From the NCBI GenBank assembly GCA_964564735.1, contig CAZMCH010000007.1, positions 1 through 64,000 of the forward strand: a DNA stretch of 64,000 bases. The letters run 5' to 3'. The DNA is from CAZMCH01 sp964564735. Its GTDB lineage: Bacteria > Poribacteria > DTPJ01. Below the pieces are notes generated by a model. It had not been told where the DNA came from. It ran no database searches and worked only from the letters and a program-made list of their open reading frames with translations. Made by a program: the position numbers and the translations under genes. Below, piece by piece: positions 28,100-36,716 of this stretch (position 1 is the stretch's first letter; each line of letters opens with the position of its first letter).

Positions 28100-28189
28100 A
28101 CTGTAATCTGTTCTTAAACTTGCTTAATTGCATTTGTGATAGCCTGATATATCGAGCTACCACAAATGATCTTTATTTTTTCAAAATTA

Positions 28190-28978
28190 TTACTTTTTTA
28201 TATTACCCCAAGTGGATGTAAGTCTTTCTATGGGAGATACCTCAAGAACTCCTTTGTTAATACCACCCATTACAACTTTGATTTCATTATCATTAAGAGC
28301 CTTATTAAAAATCGCAACATCGTCTATCTTACCTGCGAACCATCTGTCATAATGAACCATAAAGACAAGAGGTTGAGTGTTTTCGCCATATTTTGCATCA
28401 ACCGCAGGAGCAGAGCCATCTTCTTTGCCATCTACATAGACTTTAACTTCTTTTCCAGCTTTCATACATACAACATGATGCCATTGTCCATCATTAATAA
28501 CAGTTTTACCGACTGCGCGGGAATTTACTGCATTTGTATCTCTCAGAAAAAAGTCAATTGTCCCTGTTTTTAGATAATAAATGAGATACCACGGTTTAGC
28601 ATCACCACCATTTCCTGCTGTTCTATGATAGCCTTTCGTAACAAAACTTGAGTGATCTGATGCGGGGTTCTCATTCCATACCCAACATGCAATCGAAAAA
28701 TCACCGTCAAACTCAAAAGCAGGATCATCTGGAATCATAACATAAGCCTCTGTACCATCAGTGGAAACAGCAGAACCGTATTTTCCGTTTTTATCAATCT
28801 TGGCATTGCCAACAAGTTCTCCATTGAAACCATTACCAGAATCATCTTTAACTTTTCCACCTTCATCTTTATCAAAAGTCCATGCACCGACTAAACCAAT
28901 CATTACAGCAAAGGTTGAGCTAATAAATAGCAAGTTGATTGACAAAACACAAACCAAAAATAATAGATACTTTTTCAT
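28190..28978 (-). CDS. Secreted LamG-domain protein with TWG tail
   Basis: A 262-residue protein. I chose the ATG at 28978 because GGAGGGG lies 6 bases upstream; an ATG at 28993 contains that site. A signal peptide (to about residue 25) precedes a LamG domain: VGAWTFDKDEGGKVKDDSGN, EAYVMIPDDPAFEFDGDFS, IACWVWNENPA, HHVVCMKAGKEVKVYVDGK and VAIFNKALNDNEIK. The end, VSPIERLTSTWGNIKK, is the shared tail in its clearest form. It would be a secreted or surface-bound carbohydrate-binding protein; the ligand is unknown. Confidence 0.82.
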   Translation of the reverse strand: MKKYLLFLVCVLSINLLFISSTFAVMIGLVGAWTFDKDEGGKVKDDSGNGFNGELVGNAKIDKNGKYGSAVSTDGTEAYVMIPDDPAFEFDGDFSIACWVWNENPASDHSSFVTKGYHRTAGNGGDAKPWYLIYYLKTGTIDFFLRDTNAVNSRAVGKTVINDGQWHHVVCMKAGKEVKVYVDGKEDGSAPAVDAKYGENTQPLVFMVHYDRWFAGKIDDVAIFNKALNDNEIKVVMGGINKGVLEVSPIERLTSTWGNIKK

Positions 28979-29289
28979 AACTAGCCCCTCCATAAATAAT
29001 AAAAGGCTCTTACCAGATTATACTTTTCTTTTATTATTCCATTATACTACCTAATTGTTACTTAATCAATATTTTGATTTAAAAACGAACCTTTTTATAG
29101 AAAACATCGTCAAAATAATCGTAAATAAAAGGACAAAAAAGAATGGCAAATTATTTGCAGTATATTTTGATTAATGAGTTATTTTTGAAAAATATCTAAT
29201 AAAAAATTTGAACTTTTTTGCCCTTTTGGTTGTTTAATAATATAGAAGTCAAATAACTCATAAATCAATTTAAATAAGGAGAATTCTCA
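28979..29289. other. Intergenic region between divergent genes
   Basis: This 311-base AT-rich stretch separates the minus-strand LamG gene from the plus-strand gene at 29290 and must hold promoters for both. I see no clean TTGACA/TATAAT pair on either strand, no hairpin of note and no credible open frame. AGGAG 8 bases before 29290 is the only clear signal. Confidence 0.6.
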
Positions 29290-29619
29290 ATGCTTACAGA
29301 AATTTCAAATGGGTCAATAGCTTTTGACAATGGCATGTTTTCATTCAATTCGGGAATAGGAGTAACAAATAAATCCTCATCAATTGATGCTTTGGAGAAA
29401 TTGGGATTGATAAAATCATACACTGATATTGTGATCTCATCTGCACTAAAATATTCCAATCAAACAGGAACTCCACTTACACAAATGATAAAGGTTGGAT
29501 TTGTAGCTCTTATAAAATTAATAAGGGCAAATTACTCAAATACCAATATAAATTATGAAAGCTATTTGAAAATTGGGATTGAAAATGCAATGATGGATTT
29601 TATACAAAAATCCATCTAA
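29290..29619 (+). CDS. Hypothetical protein
   Basis: I do not recognise this 109-residue protein. It has no signal peptide or membrane helix and consists mainly of predicted amphipathic helices (SSIDALEKLGLIKSYTDIVI; TPLTQMIKVGFVALIKLIRA; YLKIGIENAMMDFIQKSI). An AGGAG 8 bases before the ATG supports translation. It ends 30 bases before the preferred start of the CDP-alcohol phosphatidyltransferase gene, so they probably share a transcript. Confidence 0.6.
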   Translation: MLTEISNGSIAFDNGMFSFNSGIGVTNKSSSIDALEKLGLIKSYTDIVISSALKYSNQTGTPLTQMIKVGFVALIKLIRANYSNTNINYESYLKIGIENAMMDFIQKSI

Positions 29620-29649
29620 TTGCATTGGATTCGGAAGGAACGGTATATT

Positions 29650-30279
29650 ATGTCTGCAAACATGATTACTCTCGTTAGATTATTGCTTGTGTTCGTTGTT
29701 GTTGCATTATTCAATATAAATTTTTATGCTAATTTGGCAATGCTTATAATGACAATAATTATTATAGCTATGGATTGGGCAGATGGATATGTTGCAAGAA
29801 AAAAGGGCATTGCTTCTGATTTTGGTGCTTTATTTGATATTGCTGGGGATCGCATAGTTGAAAACGTGCTTTGGATATATTTTGCGGTTATTGGATTAGT
29901 TCCATTCTGGGTCCCTATAATAGTTGTAGTTAGAGGATTTATAACTGATTTTATCAGAAGTATCGCATTTACAAAGGGCAAAACTCCGTTTGGGAAAAAG
30001 ACAATGATGGACTCAACATGGGCAAAAGCTCTTGTTAGCTCAAGGATCAGCAGGGGCATATATGCGGTGTCAAAAGTTGTTGCGTTCTGCTATCTTGCAG
30101 GAATATTAACGTTGAAAAGCGCAATAACCCAATTTTCCTTATCTATGCCCGATACATTGATGAATGTTTTACTTATAATCGGTGCTGTTATAGTTTATGT
30201 AACAATTGCCATGTGTATTATCAGGGGATTACCTGTGATATGGGATGGCAGAAAATATCTGACTACTGATATGTCGTAA
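29650..30279 (+). CDS. CDP-alcohol phosphatidyltransferase family protein
   Basis: A 209-residue membrane enzyme. The family signature D-x2-D-G-x2-A-R-x8-G-x3-D-x3-D is complete in DWADGYVARKKG (about residues 49-60) followed by DFGALFDIAGD. Several hydrophobic helices surround it (LVRLLLVFVVVALFNI at the start; VLLIIGAVIVYVTIAMCII at the end). The enzyme swaps CMP of a CDP-activated lipid for a small alcohol in phospholipid synthesis; the alcohol (glycerol phosphate, inositol phosphate or other) cannot be read from sequence. I chose ATG 29650 because GGAAGGAA precedes it by about 9 bases; a TTG at 29620 is the alternative. Confidence 0.85.
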   Translation: MSANMITLVRLLLVFVVVALFNINFYANLAMLIMTIIIIAMDWADGYVARKKGIASDFGALFDIAGDRIVENVLWIYFAVIGLVPFWVPIIVVVRGFITDFIRSIAFTKGKTPFGKKTMMDSTWAKALVSSRISRGIYAVSKVVAFCYLAGILTLKSAITQFSLSMPDTLMNVLLIIGAVIVYVTIAMCIIRGLPVIWDGRKYLTTDMS

Positions 30280-30284
30280 AAAAT

Positions 30285-30581
30285 ATGGATAATTTAGCAA
30301 TTCTATTTGTTATTTTAATAATGCTCATTGTTATTTTGTGGACTTTTTCACGCTCACGAAGAATTCTTGAGAATTGGGCAATAAATAATGGCTATCAGAT
30401 TTTATCTGTAAACATAAGGCTATTTCGCCAGGGTCCATTTTTTTTGACTACATCAAAAAATCAAGTAGTCTATTATGTAACTATCCAAATTCCCGAAGGT
30501 ATCAAAAATGGCTGGGTAAGATGTGGGAGTTGGTGGTGGGGAATCCTGCAAGACAAAGCAGAAGTTATATGGGATAAATGA
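30285..30581 (+). CDS. Small membrane protein, unknown function
   Basis: A 98-residue protein with one N-terminal membrane helix (about residues 4-21) and a basic stretch (SRSRRI) indicating the C-terminal domain is cytoplasmic. The domain (LFRQGPFFLTTSKNQVVYYV; GWVRCGSWWWGIL) is a short beta-rich fold that I do not recognise. It starts 5 bases after the CDP-alcohol phosphatidyltransferase stop, so it is likely co-translated and may assist lipid synthesis, which is inference only. Confidence 0.65.
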   Translation: MDNLAILFVILIMLIVILWTFSRSRRILENWAINNGYQILSVNIRLFRQGPFFLTTSKNQVVYYVTIQIPEGIKNGWVRCGSWWWGILQDKAEVIWDK

Positions 30582-30602
30582 TTTATAGTCTATTTTTAAG
30601 TC

Positions 30603-31400
30603 TCATTTAAGTAATTCAAGTAAATTCTCTATTACATAAGTTGGATGTATATCAAACCTTTGTATGTCATCTTTTTTATGCAAGCCTGTAAGAACAAAAG
30701 CTGAATCCATACCAAGTTCGTTTGCACCTTTTACATCTGTATTCAAAAGATCACCAACCATCAATGTCTCTTTAATATCAAGCTTCATTCTCTCCAAAGC
30801 TGATTTATATATTTCTGGATACGGTTTACCCATGATAGTAGCTTTGGTTTGGGATGCGGTTTCTATAAAGGCGATAATTGATCCTGTTCCCGCAAAAATT
30901 TCTCCATTCTCGGCAGGTTTTGCCACATCAGGATTAGTTCCGATAAATTCCGCCCCATAAACAGCGATAGCATTTGCAGCATGATCACCAAGTTCCCAAT
31001 TGAAATCAGTTGTTATTCCAACAATGACATAATGGGTGTTTTTATAATCTTTTGGATCAATTATATTCATTCCTATTTCTTTCATAAGTGTTTTTACTGC
31101 ATTTCCACATACACATAATATATTTTTTCTGTCTGGATTTTGTGCAAGTCGCTTTTTGAGATATATAGAAGCAACGTTGCCTGATGTTAAAATATCATTC
31201 TCTTCGATTCCTATAATACCCATATTTTTCACTATTTTTGCATATTCTGTCGCTAATTTTCCTGAATTATTTGTAACAAACATTACTTTATGACCGTTTT
31301 TAACTAATGTATTTATAGCTTCAACAGCCTCGTAAATAATCTCATCACCTCTATATATTACGCCATCCATATCAAAAATATATCCTTTATAAGATTTCAT
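30603..31400 (-). CDS. HAD superfamily (subfamily IIA) phosphatase
   Basis: A 265-residue HAD-type hydrolase of the NagD/phosphoglycolate-phosphatase-like group. Motif I DMDGVIYRG (residues 10-18), motif II VTNNSGK (about 42-48), the catalytic Lys in MGKPYPEIY (about 190) and motif III MVGDLLNTDVKGANELG (about 212-228) are all present. The cap between motifs II and III is the IIA type. Such enzymes dephosphorylate small sugars, nucleotides or p-nitrophenyl phosphate; the true substrate is unknown. It overlaps nothing, and reads convergently with the small membrane protein and in line with the glycosylase gene behind it. Confidence 0.88.
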   Translation of the reverse strand: MKSYKGYIFDMDGVIYRGDEIIYEAVEAINTLVKNGHKVMFVTNNSGKLATEYAKIVKNMGIIGIEENDILTSGNVASIYLKKRLAQNPDRKNILCVCGNAVKTLMKEIGMNIIDPKDYKNTHYVIVGITTDFNWELGDHAANAIAVYGAEFIGTNPDVAKPAENGEIFAGTGSIIAFIETASQTKATIMGKPYPEIYKSALERMKLDIKETLMVGDLLNTDVKGANELGMDSAFVLTGLHKKDDIQRFDIHPTYVIENLLELLK

Positions 31401-31420
31401 ATTACCCTTTCTTGTAAAAC

Positions 31421-32053
31421 CTATTTATTCATAGGACATGACAAACTACACTCCAAACATATAGGATTTTTTTTGCATAATTCTTTGCAATGCCTGACTA
31501 TTAGAGCATGGAACTCATTATAGATAATAGGATCCGTAGGAAGATTAACCATAAAAAAATGTTGTATTTCATCATAATCAGCTTTTTCCATCCAACCATA
31601 GCCAAGTCTTGAGAAAAGTCTTCTTGTATAGGCATCTACAACAAATATTGGTCGTCCAAAAGCATATAACAATATGCTGTCAGATGTCTCTCTGCCGATT
31701 CCTTTTATGGAAAGCAATTCCTGACGCAGTTCGTAAACAGGCGCATACATAAACTTTGGATTATCTAATCCCTGTTCTGCAAAATATTCAAGCAGATTCA
31801 TCAAACGATTGTATTTTATATTAAAAAATCCTATGGGCTTGATCAAATCTTTGACCAAATTTTCATCTGCATCAATAAGCGAAAAAAGCCCAAAAAGACC
31901 GTTTTTTTCAAGATTATCAATGGCTATACTGACATTATGCCATGAGGTATTTTGTGTAAGAACAGCACCAACAATCATCTCAAATTTTGTTTCGGCAGGC
32001 CACCAATATTGGGGACCATAAATACAATAAAGTTTATTATATATCTCAATCAT
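31421..32053 (-). CDS. Endonuclease III-like DNA glycosylase lacking the catalytic lysine
   Basis: A 210-residue HhH-GPD protein. Residues about 25-45 (FEMIVGAVLTQNTSWHNV) and LLSIKGIGRETSDSILLYA (the helix-hairpin-helix) fit the family, and VVDAYTRRLF holds the catalytic Asp. The usual endonuclease III lysine in G-x-G-R-K-T is Glu here (GIGRETSD), so it should be a monofunctional glycosylase, as in the MagIII-type 3-methyladenine group. The C-terminus CKELCKKNPICLECSLSC keeps the Cys residues of a 4Fe-4S cluster. It is 20 bases upstream of the phosphatase gene. The substrate is inferred from the family. Confidence 0.85.
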   Translation of the reverse strand: MIEIYNKLYCIYGPQYWWPAETKFEMIVGAVLTQNTSWHNVSIAIDNLEKNGLFGLFSLIDADENLVKDLIKPIGFFNIKYNRLMNLLEYFAEQGLDNPKFMYAPVYELRQELLSIKGIGRETSDSILLYAFGRPIFVVDAYTRRLFSRLGYGWMEKADYDEIQHFFMVNLPTDPIIYNEFHALIVRHCKELCKKNPICLECSLSCPMNK

Positions 32054-32176
32054 TTTTTAAAAACCTATAAAAGCTTTTTTATTTACTCAAAAAAGTCAGC
32101 TGAATTATTATATATTTCAATTCCTTATTTAGTCAATACAAATGCTAGATTTGATATAAATCAGGTTTTTATTCAG

Positions 32177-32205
32177 TTGACATCATAGCAAAAATTTCCT
32201 AGAAT
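32177..32205 (+). promoter_or_regulatory. Sigma-70-type promoter for the pabB-pabC fusion gene
   Basis: TTGACA (32177-32182), a 17-base spacer and TAGAAT (32200-32205) make a near-consensus promoter. Transcription would start near 32212, leaving a leader of about 46 bases before the ATG at 32258. Confidence 0.75.
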
Positions 32206-32257
32206 TAAATAATAATAAGAGTTTTTCCTATCTATAAATCACCATTCTGGTATAGGC

Positions 32258-34120
32258 ATGACAAAAAAAGAAAGTTTATTATCATTTTTACTTAATTACT
32301 TAATAGATGAACGATCTGTCCTTTTATGGAATGGCAGAACAGATAAAGATAATTTTAAAAGCTATATCTTTACTACTCCAGTAGAATATCTAGCTTGCTA
32401 TGATAAAGATAGTCTTATTAGAGCATTAACAAGCATAGAGCAGTTTCAAAGACAGGGTTATTATATTGCTGGATTTATTAGTTATGAAGCAGGATTATAT
32501 CTTGATGATGTTTTCAACAGTGTTTGCCCAAAAACTAACAACTTTCCGCTTCTCTGGTTTGGCATATATGAAAACCCAATTATATATGACCACAAAAAAG
32601 AATATTTTTCCGATATAAATATAGAACAAATCTTTAATAGCTATGTTTCACAAAATAACCAAAATTATCAAATAAAAAACATAACTAGCAATATAGAGCA
32701 TGATGACTATATTAATAAGATTCATGCTATCAAATCTGCAATTGAAAGAGGCGAAACATACCAAGTTAATTTTACATTCAAGCACAAATTTTATTTAGAA
32801 ATCAATCCAAAAAGCCTGTTTTTTGATCTTTGCCAAAAGCAATCCGCTTCTTATTCAGCATTTATTAGATTTGATCAATATGATATATTATCGCTTTCCC
32901 CTGAGCTATTCTTTATGAGAAACGAAGATCATATTACTGTAAAACCCATGAAAGGTACTATCAAACGTGGGATCAACAAAGATGATGATGAGATCAAAAT
33001 AAATGAGCTATCTAATTCTATAAAAGATCAAGCAGAAAACGTAATGATTGTTGACCTTTTACGAAATGATATAGGCAAAATGTCAAAGATTGGCAGTGTC
33101 AATGTCAGTAAACTCTATGAGGTAGAGAAATACGAAACCCTTTTTCAGATGACATCAACAGTCGAATCTGTATTAAAGGAAAATATAAGCTGGCTCGATC
33201 TTTTCAAGAGCATATTTCCATGTGGCTCAGTTACAGGGGCGCCAAAAATAAAAACAATGCAGATTATAAATGAGTTAGAAATAGAACCAAGACATGTTTA
33301 TACAGGCGGAATCGGATTTATTGCACCAGACAATACAAGTGTTTTCAATGTAGCAATTAGAACAGTCTTAGTTGATAGAAAAAACAATTATAGCGAAATG
33401 GGTATTGGTAGCGGAATAGTCTATGATTCTGATGCAGAATCAGAATTTAGGGAATGTTTGCTAAAAGCCAATTTTCTGACATCTAAATTCACTGATTTTC
33501 AATTAATTGAGACTATGCTCTGGGAAAAAGGCGACTATTTTTTGCTTGATTTACATCTAAAAAGGCTAAAAGATTCCTCAGAATACTTTATGTTTGATTT
33601 TGATATTGATCATATAATTACGATGATAACAAACGAAAGCAAAAACTATTTCAATGAAAAAAAATATAAAACAAGATTACTCCTATTCAAAGATGGCAAT
33701 ATAACTATATCTTCATCAGAACTTGAAAAAATGGACGACTCAATAAAATTGGTTGCTTTTTCACCTGTTCAAACAAACTCTGAAGACAGATTTTTATATC
33801 ATAAGACAACCAACAGGAAAATCTACAATGATGAATTTCATAGGGCAAGAGATGAGGGTTATTATGACTTTCTGTTTCTCAATAACAATCATGAAATAAC
33901 AGAAGGAACAATATCAAATATCTTTATACAAAAAGATGGCAAATTCTATACTCCACCCATAAAATGCGGTCTTCTAAATGGTGTGTTTCGTCAATATCTG
34001 CTGGAAAATAAGCCAGATATAAAGGAAAAAATCCTGTATAAAAAAGACATTATTGATGCAGATAAAATTTATCTGACAAATTCAGTTAGAGGAATGATTG
34101 AGGTTTCGCTTCAAAGATGA
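32258..34120 (+). CDS. pabB-pabC: Aminodeoxychorismate synthase component I fused to aminodeoxychorismate lyase
   Basis: A 620-residue fusion. Residues 1-405 are chorismate-binding: GETYQVNFTFKHKF, VKPMKGTIKRG, DLLRNDIGKMSKIGSVNV, GSVTGAPKIKTMQIINELE and YTGGIGFIAPD. Residues about 415-620 are a class IV aminotransferase fold: QLIETMLWEKGDYFLLDLHL, EITEGTISNIFI and GLLNGVFRQYLLE. Together they convert chorismate to 4-aminobenzoate for folate. The glutamine amidotransferase PabA is not in this window. The PIKGT signature of PabB appears as PMKGT. The fusion is known from other bacteria, so length and order are normal. Confidence 0.9.
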   Translation: MTKKESLLSFLLNYLIDERSVLLWNGRTDKDNFKSYIFTTPVEYLACYDKDSLIRALTSIEQFQRQGYYIAGFISYEAGLYLDDVFNSVCPKTNNFPLLWFGIYENPIIYDHKKEYFSDINIEQIFNSYVSQNNQNYQIKNITSNIEHDDYINKIHAIKSAIERGETYQVNFTFKHKFYLEINPKSLFFDLCQKQSASYSAFIRFDQYDILSLSPELFFMRNEDHITVKPMKGTIKRGINKDDDEIKINELSNSIKDQAENVMIVDLLRNDIGKMSKIGSVNVSKLYEVEKYETLFQMTSTVESVLKENISWLDLFKSIFPCGSVTGAPKIKTMQIINELEIEPRHVYTGGIGFIAPDNTSVFNVAIRTVLVDRKNNYSEMGIGSGIVYDSDAESEFRECLLKANFLTSKFTDFQLIETMLWEKGDYFLLDLHLKRLKDSSEYFMFDFDIDHIITMITNESKNYFNEKKYKTRLLLFKDGNITISSSELEKMDDSIKLVAFSPVQTNSEDRFLYHKTTNRKIYNDEFHRARDEGYYDFLFLNNNHEITEGTISNIFIQKDGKFYTPPIKCGLLNGVFRQYLLENKPDIKEKILYKKDIIDADKIYLTNSVRGMIEVSLQR

Positions 34121-34127
34121 GTAAAAA

Positions 34128-34192
34128 AAGATTTTTCACTTTGCTCAAAATGACAGCAAAGTGTCACCCTGAAAGAAGTGAAGAGTCTTCTT
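34128..34192. repeat. Dispersed imperfect hairpin repeat
   Basis: AAGATTTTTCACTTTGCTCA through TGACA (34128-34155) pairs imperfectly with TGTCACCCTGAAAGAAGTGA through CTTCTT (34162-34192). These are the words of the widespread GATTCTTC..TGTCACCCTGA intergenic repeat. It starts 8 bases after the pabB-pabC stop, where its hairpin may act as a terminator or mRNA stabiliser. One fairly diverged copy is visible in the window. Confidence 0.65.
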
Positions 34193-34330
34193 GGATTAAT
34201 ACAAAAAATATATACAATAAAAAACCTGCCGAAATTACCCTCCAAAAATCAAGGCATTTTGTATTGATTTAAAATTAACATGATGTTATAATTTCTGTTT
34301 ATAAATACTTAACATTTAAGGATAATAAAA

Positions 34331-35383
34331 GTGTATATTGAGATTGATGGTTCTGCTGGTGAAGGCGGAGGACAGATTTTACGAACAAGCCTAACGATGT
34401 CGTCATTACTTGGCAAGCCCGTTAAGATCATAAACATTAGGGCAAAAAGACATCAACCGGGCTTACAGGCTCAGCATCTAACCTGTGTCCATGCTCTTGC
34501 AAATATTACAAATGCTGAAGTTACAGGGGCATCAATTGGTTCTCAGGTGTTGACATTTAATCCAAAATCTCTTAATGCAGGCAATTACATATTTGATGTA
34601 TCAGAGGTAAAATCAAGTGCTGGTTCAGTTTCGCTAATATTTCAATCGATATTATTGCCTTTAGCCTTTGCTGATGGAAAGTCTAATGTAACAATATTTG
34701 GCGGAACTCACGTTGCATGGAGTCCTCCCGTTCAATATCTTCAAATGGTTTATCTTCCAATTGCAGAAAGAATGGGTATCAAAGCAAATATTTATTTAAA
34801 CAAATGGGGCTGGTATCCAAGAGGCAAAGGAGAAATTATAGCAGATATACAACAATCTAAATTAAACGGGATCAATCTATTAGAAAAAGGCATAAACAAG
34901 GAAATAAGGGTTATTTCTGCGTCATCAAATTTGCCTATGTCAATTGCCCAAAGACAACAAAATCAGGCATTAGAAATACTGAAATCCTATGGAATAGAAG
35001 CCAAAACGGAGTTGGTAGATGCTTCCTCAATAGGTCAAGGGACAATAGTATTCATATTAGCTGAATTTGAAAATAGTTATGCAGGATTTTCTGCTCTCGG
35101 TGAAAAAGGCAAAAAGGCAGAACAAGTTGCTTATGAAGCAAGTGAAGATTTATTAGAATTTATGAAAGCTAATATGTGCATTGAGTCTTATTTGGCAGAT
35201 CAACTTATACCATTGATGGCACTGGCAGACGGTAATTCCTGTTTTACAACCTCAAGAATTACACTTCATCTATTGACTAATATTCAAGTTGTTGAAAGGT
35301 TTCTTCCATTAAAATTTCAGGTTTTTGGCGAAGAAAATCAACCAGGGAAGGTATTTGTCAATGGCATTGGATTTAACAGATAA
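34331..35383 (+). CDS. rtcA: RNA 3'-terminal phosphate cyclase
   Basis: A 350-residue protein starting at GTG with AGGA 8 bases upstream. GSAGEGGGQILRTSL (residues 7-21) is the RtcA signature, with HQPGLQAQHLTCVHAL following. VAWSPPVQYLQ, GWGWYPRGKGE-type motif (NKWGWYPRGKGEI) and TLHLLTNIQVVERFLP near residues 315-330, which contains the catalytic His, complete the pattern. RtcA adenylates an RNA 3' phosphate to make a 2',3'-cyclic phosphate. No rtcB or rtcR is in view. It is part of a plus-strand run of housekeeping genes. Confidence 0.9.
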   Translation: MYIEIDGSAGEGGGQILRTSLTMSSLLGKPVKIINIRAKRHQPGLQAQHLTCVHALANITNAEVTGASIGSQVLTFNPKSLNAGNYIFDVSEVKSSAGSVSLIFQSILLPLAFADGKSNVTIFGGTHVAWSPPVQYLQMVYLPIAERMGIKANIYLNKWGWYPRGKGEIIADIQQSKLNGINLLEKGINKEIRVISASSNLPMSIAQRQQNQALEILKSYGIEAKTELVDASSIGQGTIVFILAEFENSYAGFSALGEKGKKAEQVAYEASEDLLEFMKANMCIESYLADQLIPLMALADGNSCFTTSRITLHLLTNIQVVERFLPLKFQVFGEENQPGKVFVNGIGFNR

Positions 35384-35443
35384 ATAGCTGTCATATAACA
35401 TTATTTAATATAACTGAAATTCCCGAATTATTGGAGGACTTCA

Positions 35444-36691
35444 ATGATAAGTTCCGAAATTGCATTGAATTTAAATTTTAAGGATAACGGGTCCAAGATT
35501 ATTCTTTTCGTTATTGACGGACTCGGCGGATTACCATTGCCCAAAACTGGTATGACGGAACTTGAGACTGCAAAAATGACAAACCTTGATAAATTAATAT
35601 CAAAGGCGGTTACGGGAATGAGTATGCCTATTGCTCCGGGTGTTTCTCCGGGAAGCGGTGTTGCGCATCTTGCCCTTTTTGGATATGACCCTTTTATTTA
35701 TGATGTTGGTAGAGGGGCTATTGCAGCTTATGGGGTTGGATTGGATATGGAAGAGCATGATTTAGCTGTCCGAGTTAATTTTGCTGGATTCAACTCTACT
35801 GGTGCAGTTGTTGATCGTCGAGCTGGACGACTTGAAACAGAGAAAAATAGAGAATTATGCAAATTACTCCGTAAGATAAAAATTGATGACATTGATATTA
35901 CAATTGAAACTGTCCTTGATTATCGTTCAGTTGTCATTTTTAGAGGCGAAGGCTTACATTCTGATCTTTCTGATTCTGATCCGCAGGCTGCTGGTGAGGG
36001 CGTTTTTCCAAATCAGGTTATTGCACTCAAACCAAGAGCAAAATATGCAGCAAGCGTTGCGAATAAATTTATTAAAGAGGCAAATGAGCTTCTTACAGGC
36101 AAAGATGCAAGGTCGATTGCAGAAATGCCAAATGGACAGCATTTAGGAATACTTACAAGGGGATATTCCGAAAGACCTAATTTGCCTTTAATGCCTCATC
36201 TATATAAAATGGAAAATATGGGAGCTATTGCTGCGTATCCTGATTATCGCGGTATTGCGAGGATAGTTGGAATGGACGTAATTTACGATGGAAACAGCCT
36301 TGAGGGCGAATTTGATCAACTTGAGGAAACATTCCATAACTACGATTTTATTTTTTTCCATGTCAAAGGTGCTGATAGTGCAGGAGAAGACGGAAATTTC
36401 AATGAAAAGGTTCGTGTTCTTGAGGAAATTGATAAATATATACCAAGATTAGAATATCTTTCTCCCGATGTTCTTGTAATAACAGGTGATCACTCAACAC
36501 CGTCGACATATAAAGGTCATAGTTGGCATCCTGTTCCTTTTGCTTTGATTGGCAAATGGTGTCGCCCTGATGGAATCAAGAGTTTTTCTGAGAGTGAATG
36601 TAGAAGAGGTTCACTTGGTTTATTTCATGCGACTGAAATTATGCTTTATGCTTTGGGTTCAGCAGGTCGAATCGATAAATTCAGAGCGTAA
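35444..36691 (+). CDS. apgM: 2,3-bisphosphoglycerate-independent phosphoglycerate mutase, archaeal type
   Basis: A 415-residue enzyme of the alkaline-phosphatase fold. LFVIDGLGGLPLPKTGMTEL (about residues 22-41) is the metal-binding start, and the segment GVSPGSGVAHLALFGYDPF holds the serine nucleophile position; DVGRGAIAAYG follows. FHVKGADSAGEDGNF and ITGDHSTPSTYKGHSWHPVP supply later metal-binding Asp and His residues. This is ApgM, which interconverts 3- and 2-phosphoglycerate in glycolysis and gluconeogenesis. GGAGG lies 6 bases before the ATG. Confidence 0.92.
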   Translation: MISSEIALNLNFKDNGSKIILFVIDGLGGLPLPKTGMTELETAKMTNLDKLISKAVTGMSMPIAPGVSPGSGVAHLALFGYDPFIYDVGRGAIAAYGVGLDMEEHDLAVRVNFAGFNSTGAVVDRRAGRLETEKNRELCKLLRKIKIDDIDITIETVLDYRSVVIFRGEGLHSDLSDSDPQAAGEGVFPNQVIALKPRAKYAASVANKFIKEANELLTGKDARSIAEMPNGQHLGILTRGYSERPNLPLMPHLYKMENMGAIAAYPDYRGIARIVGMDVIYDGNSLEGEFDQLEETFHNYDFIFFHVKGADSAGEDGNFNEKVRVLEEIDKYIPRLEYLSPDVLVITGDHSTPSTYKGHSWHPVPFALIGKWCRPDGIKSFSESECRRGSLGLFHATEIMLYALGSAGRIDKFRA

Positions 36692-36716
36692 GTTTTATAT
36701 AAAAGGAGTCTTATAA

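Noticed and set aside
29265..29459. A 64-residue minus-strand open frame
   Set aside because: It lies antisense to the gene at 29290, which has a strong ribosome-binding site.
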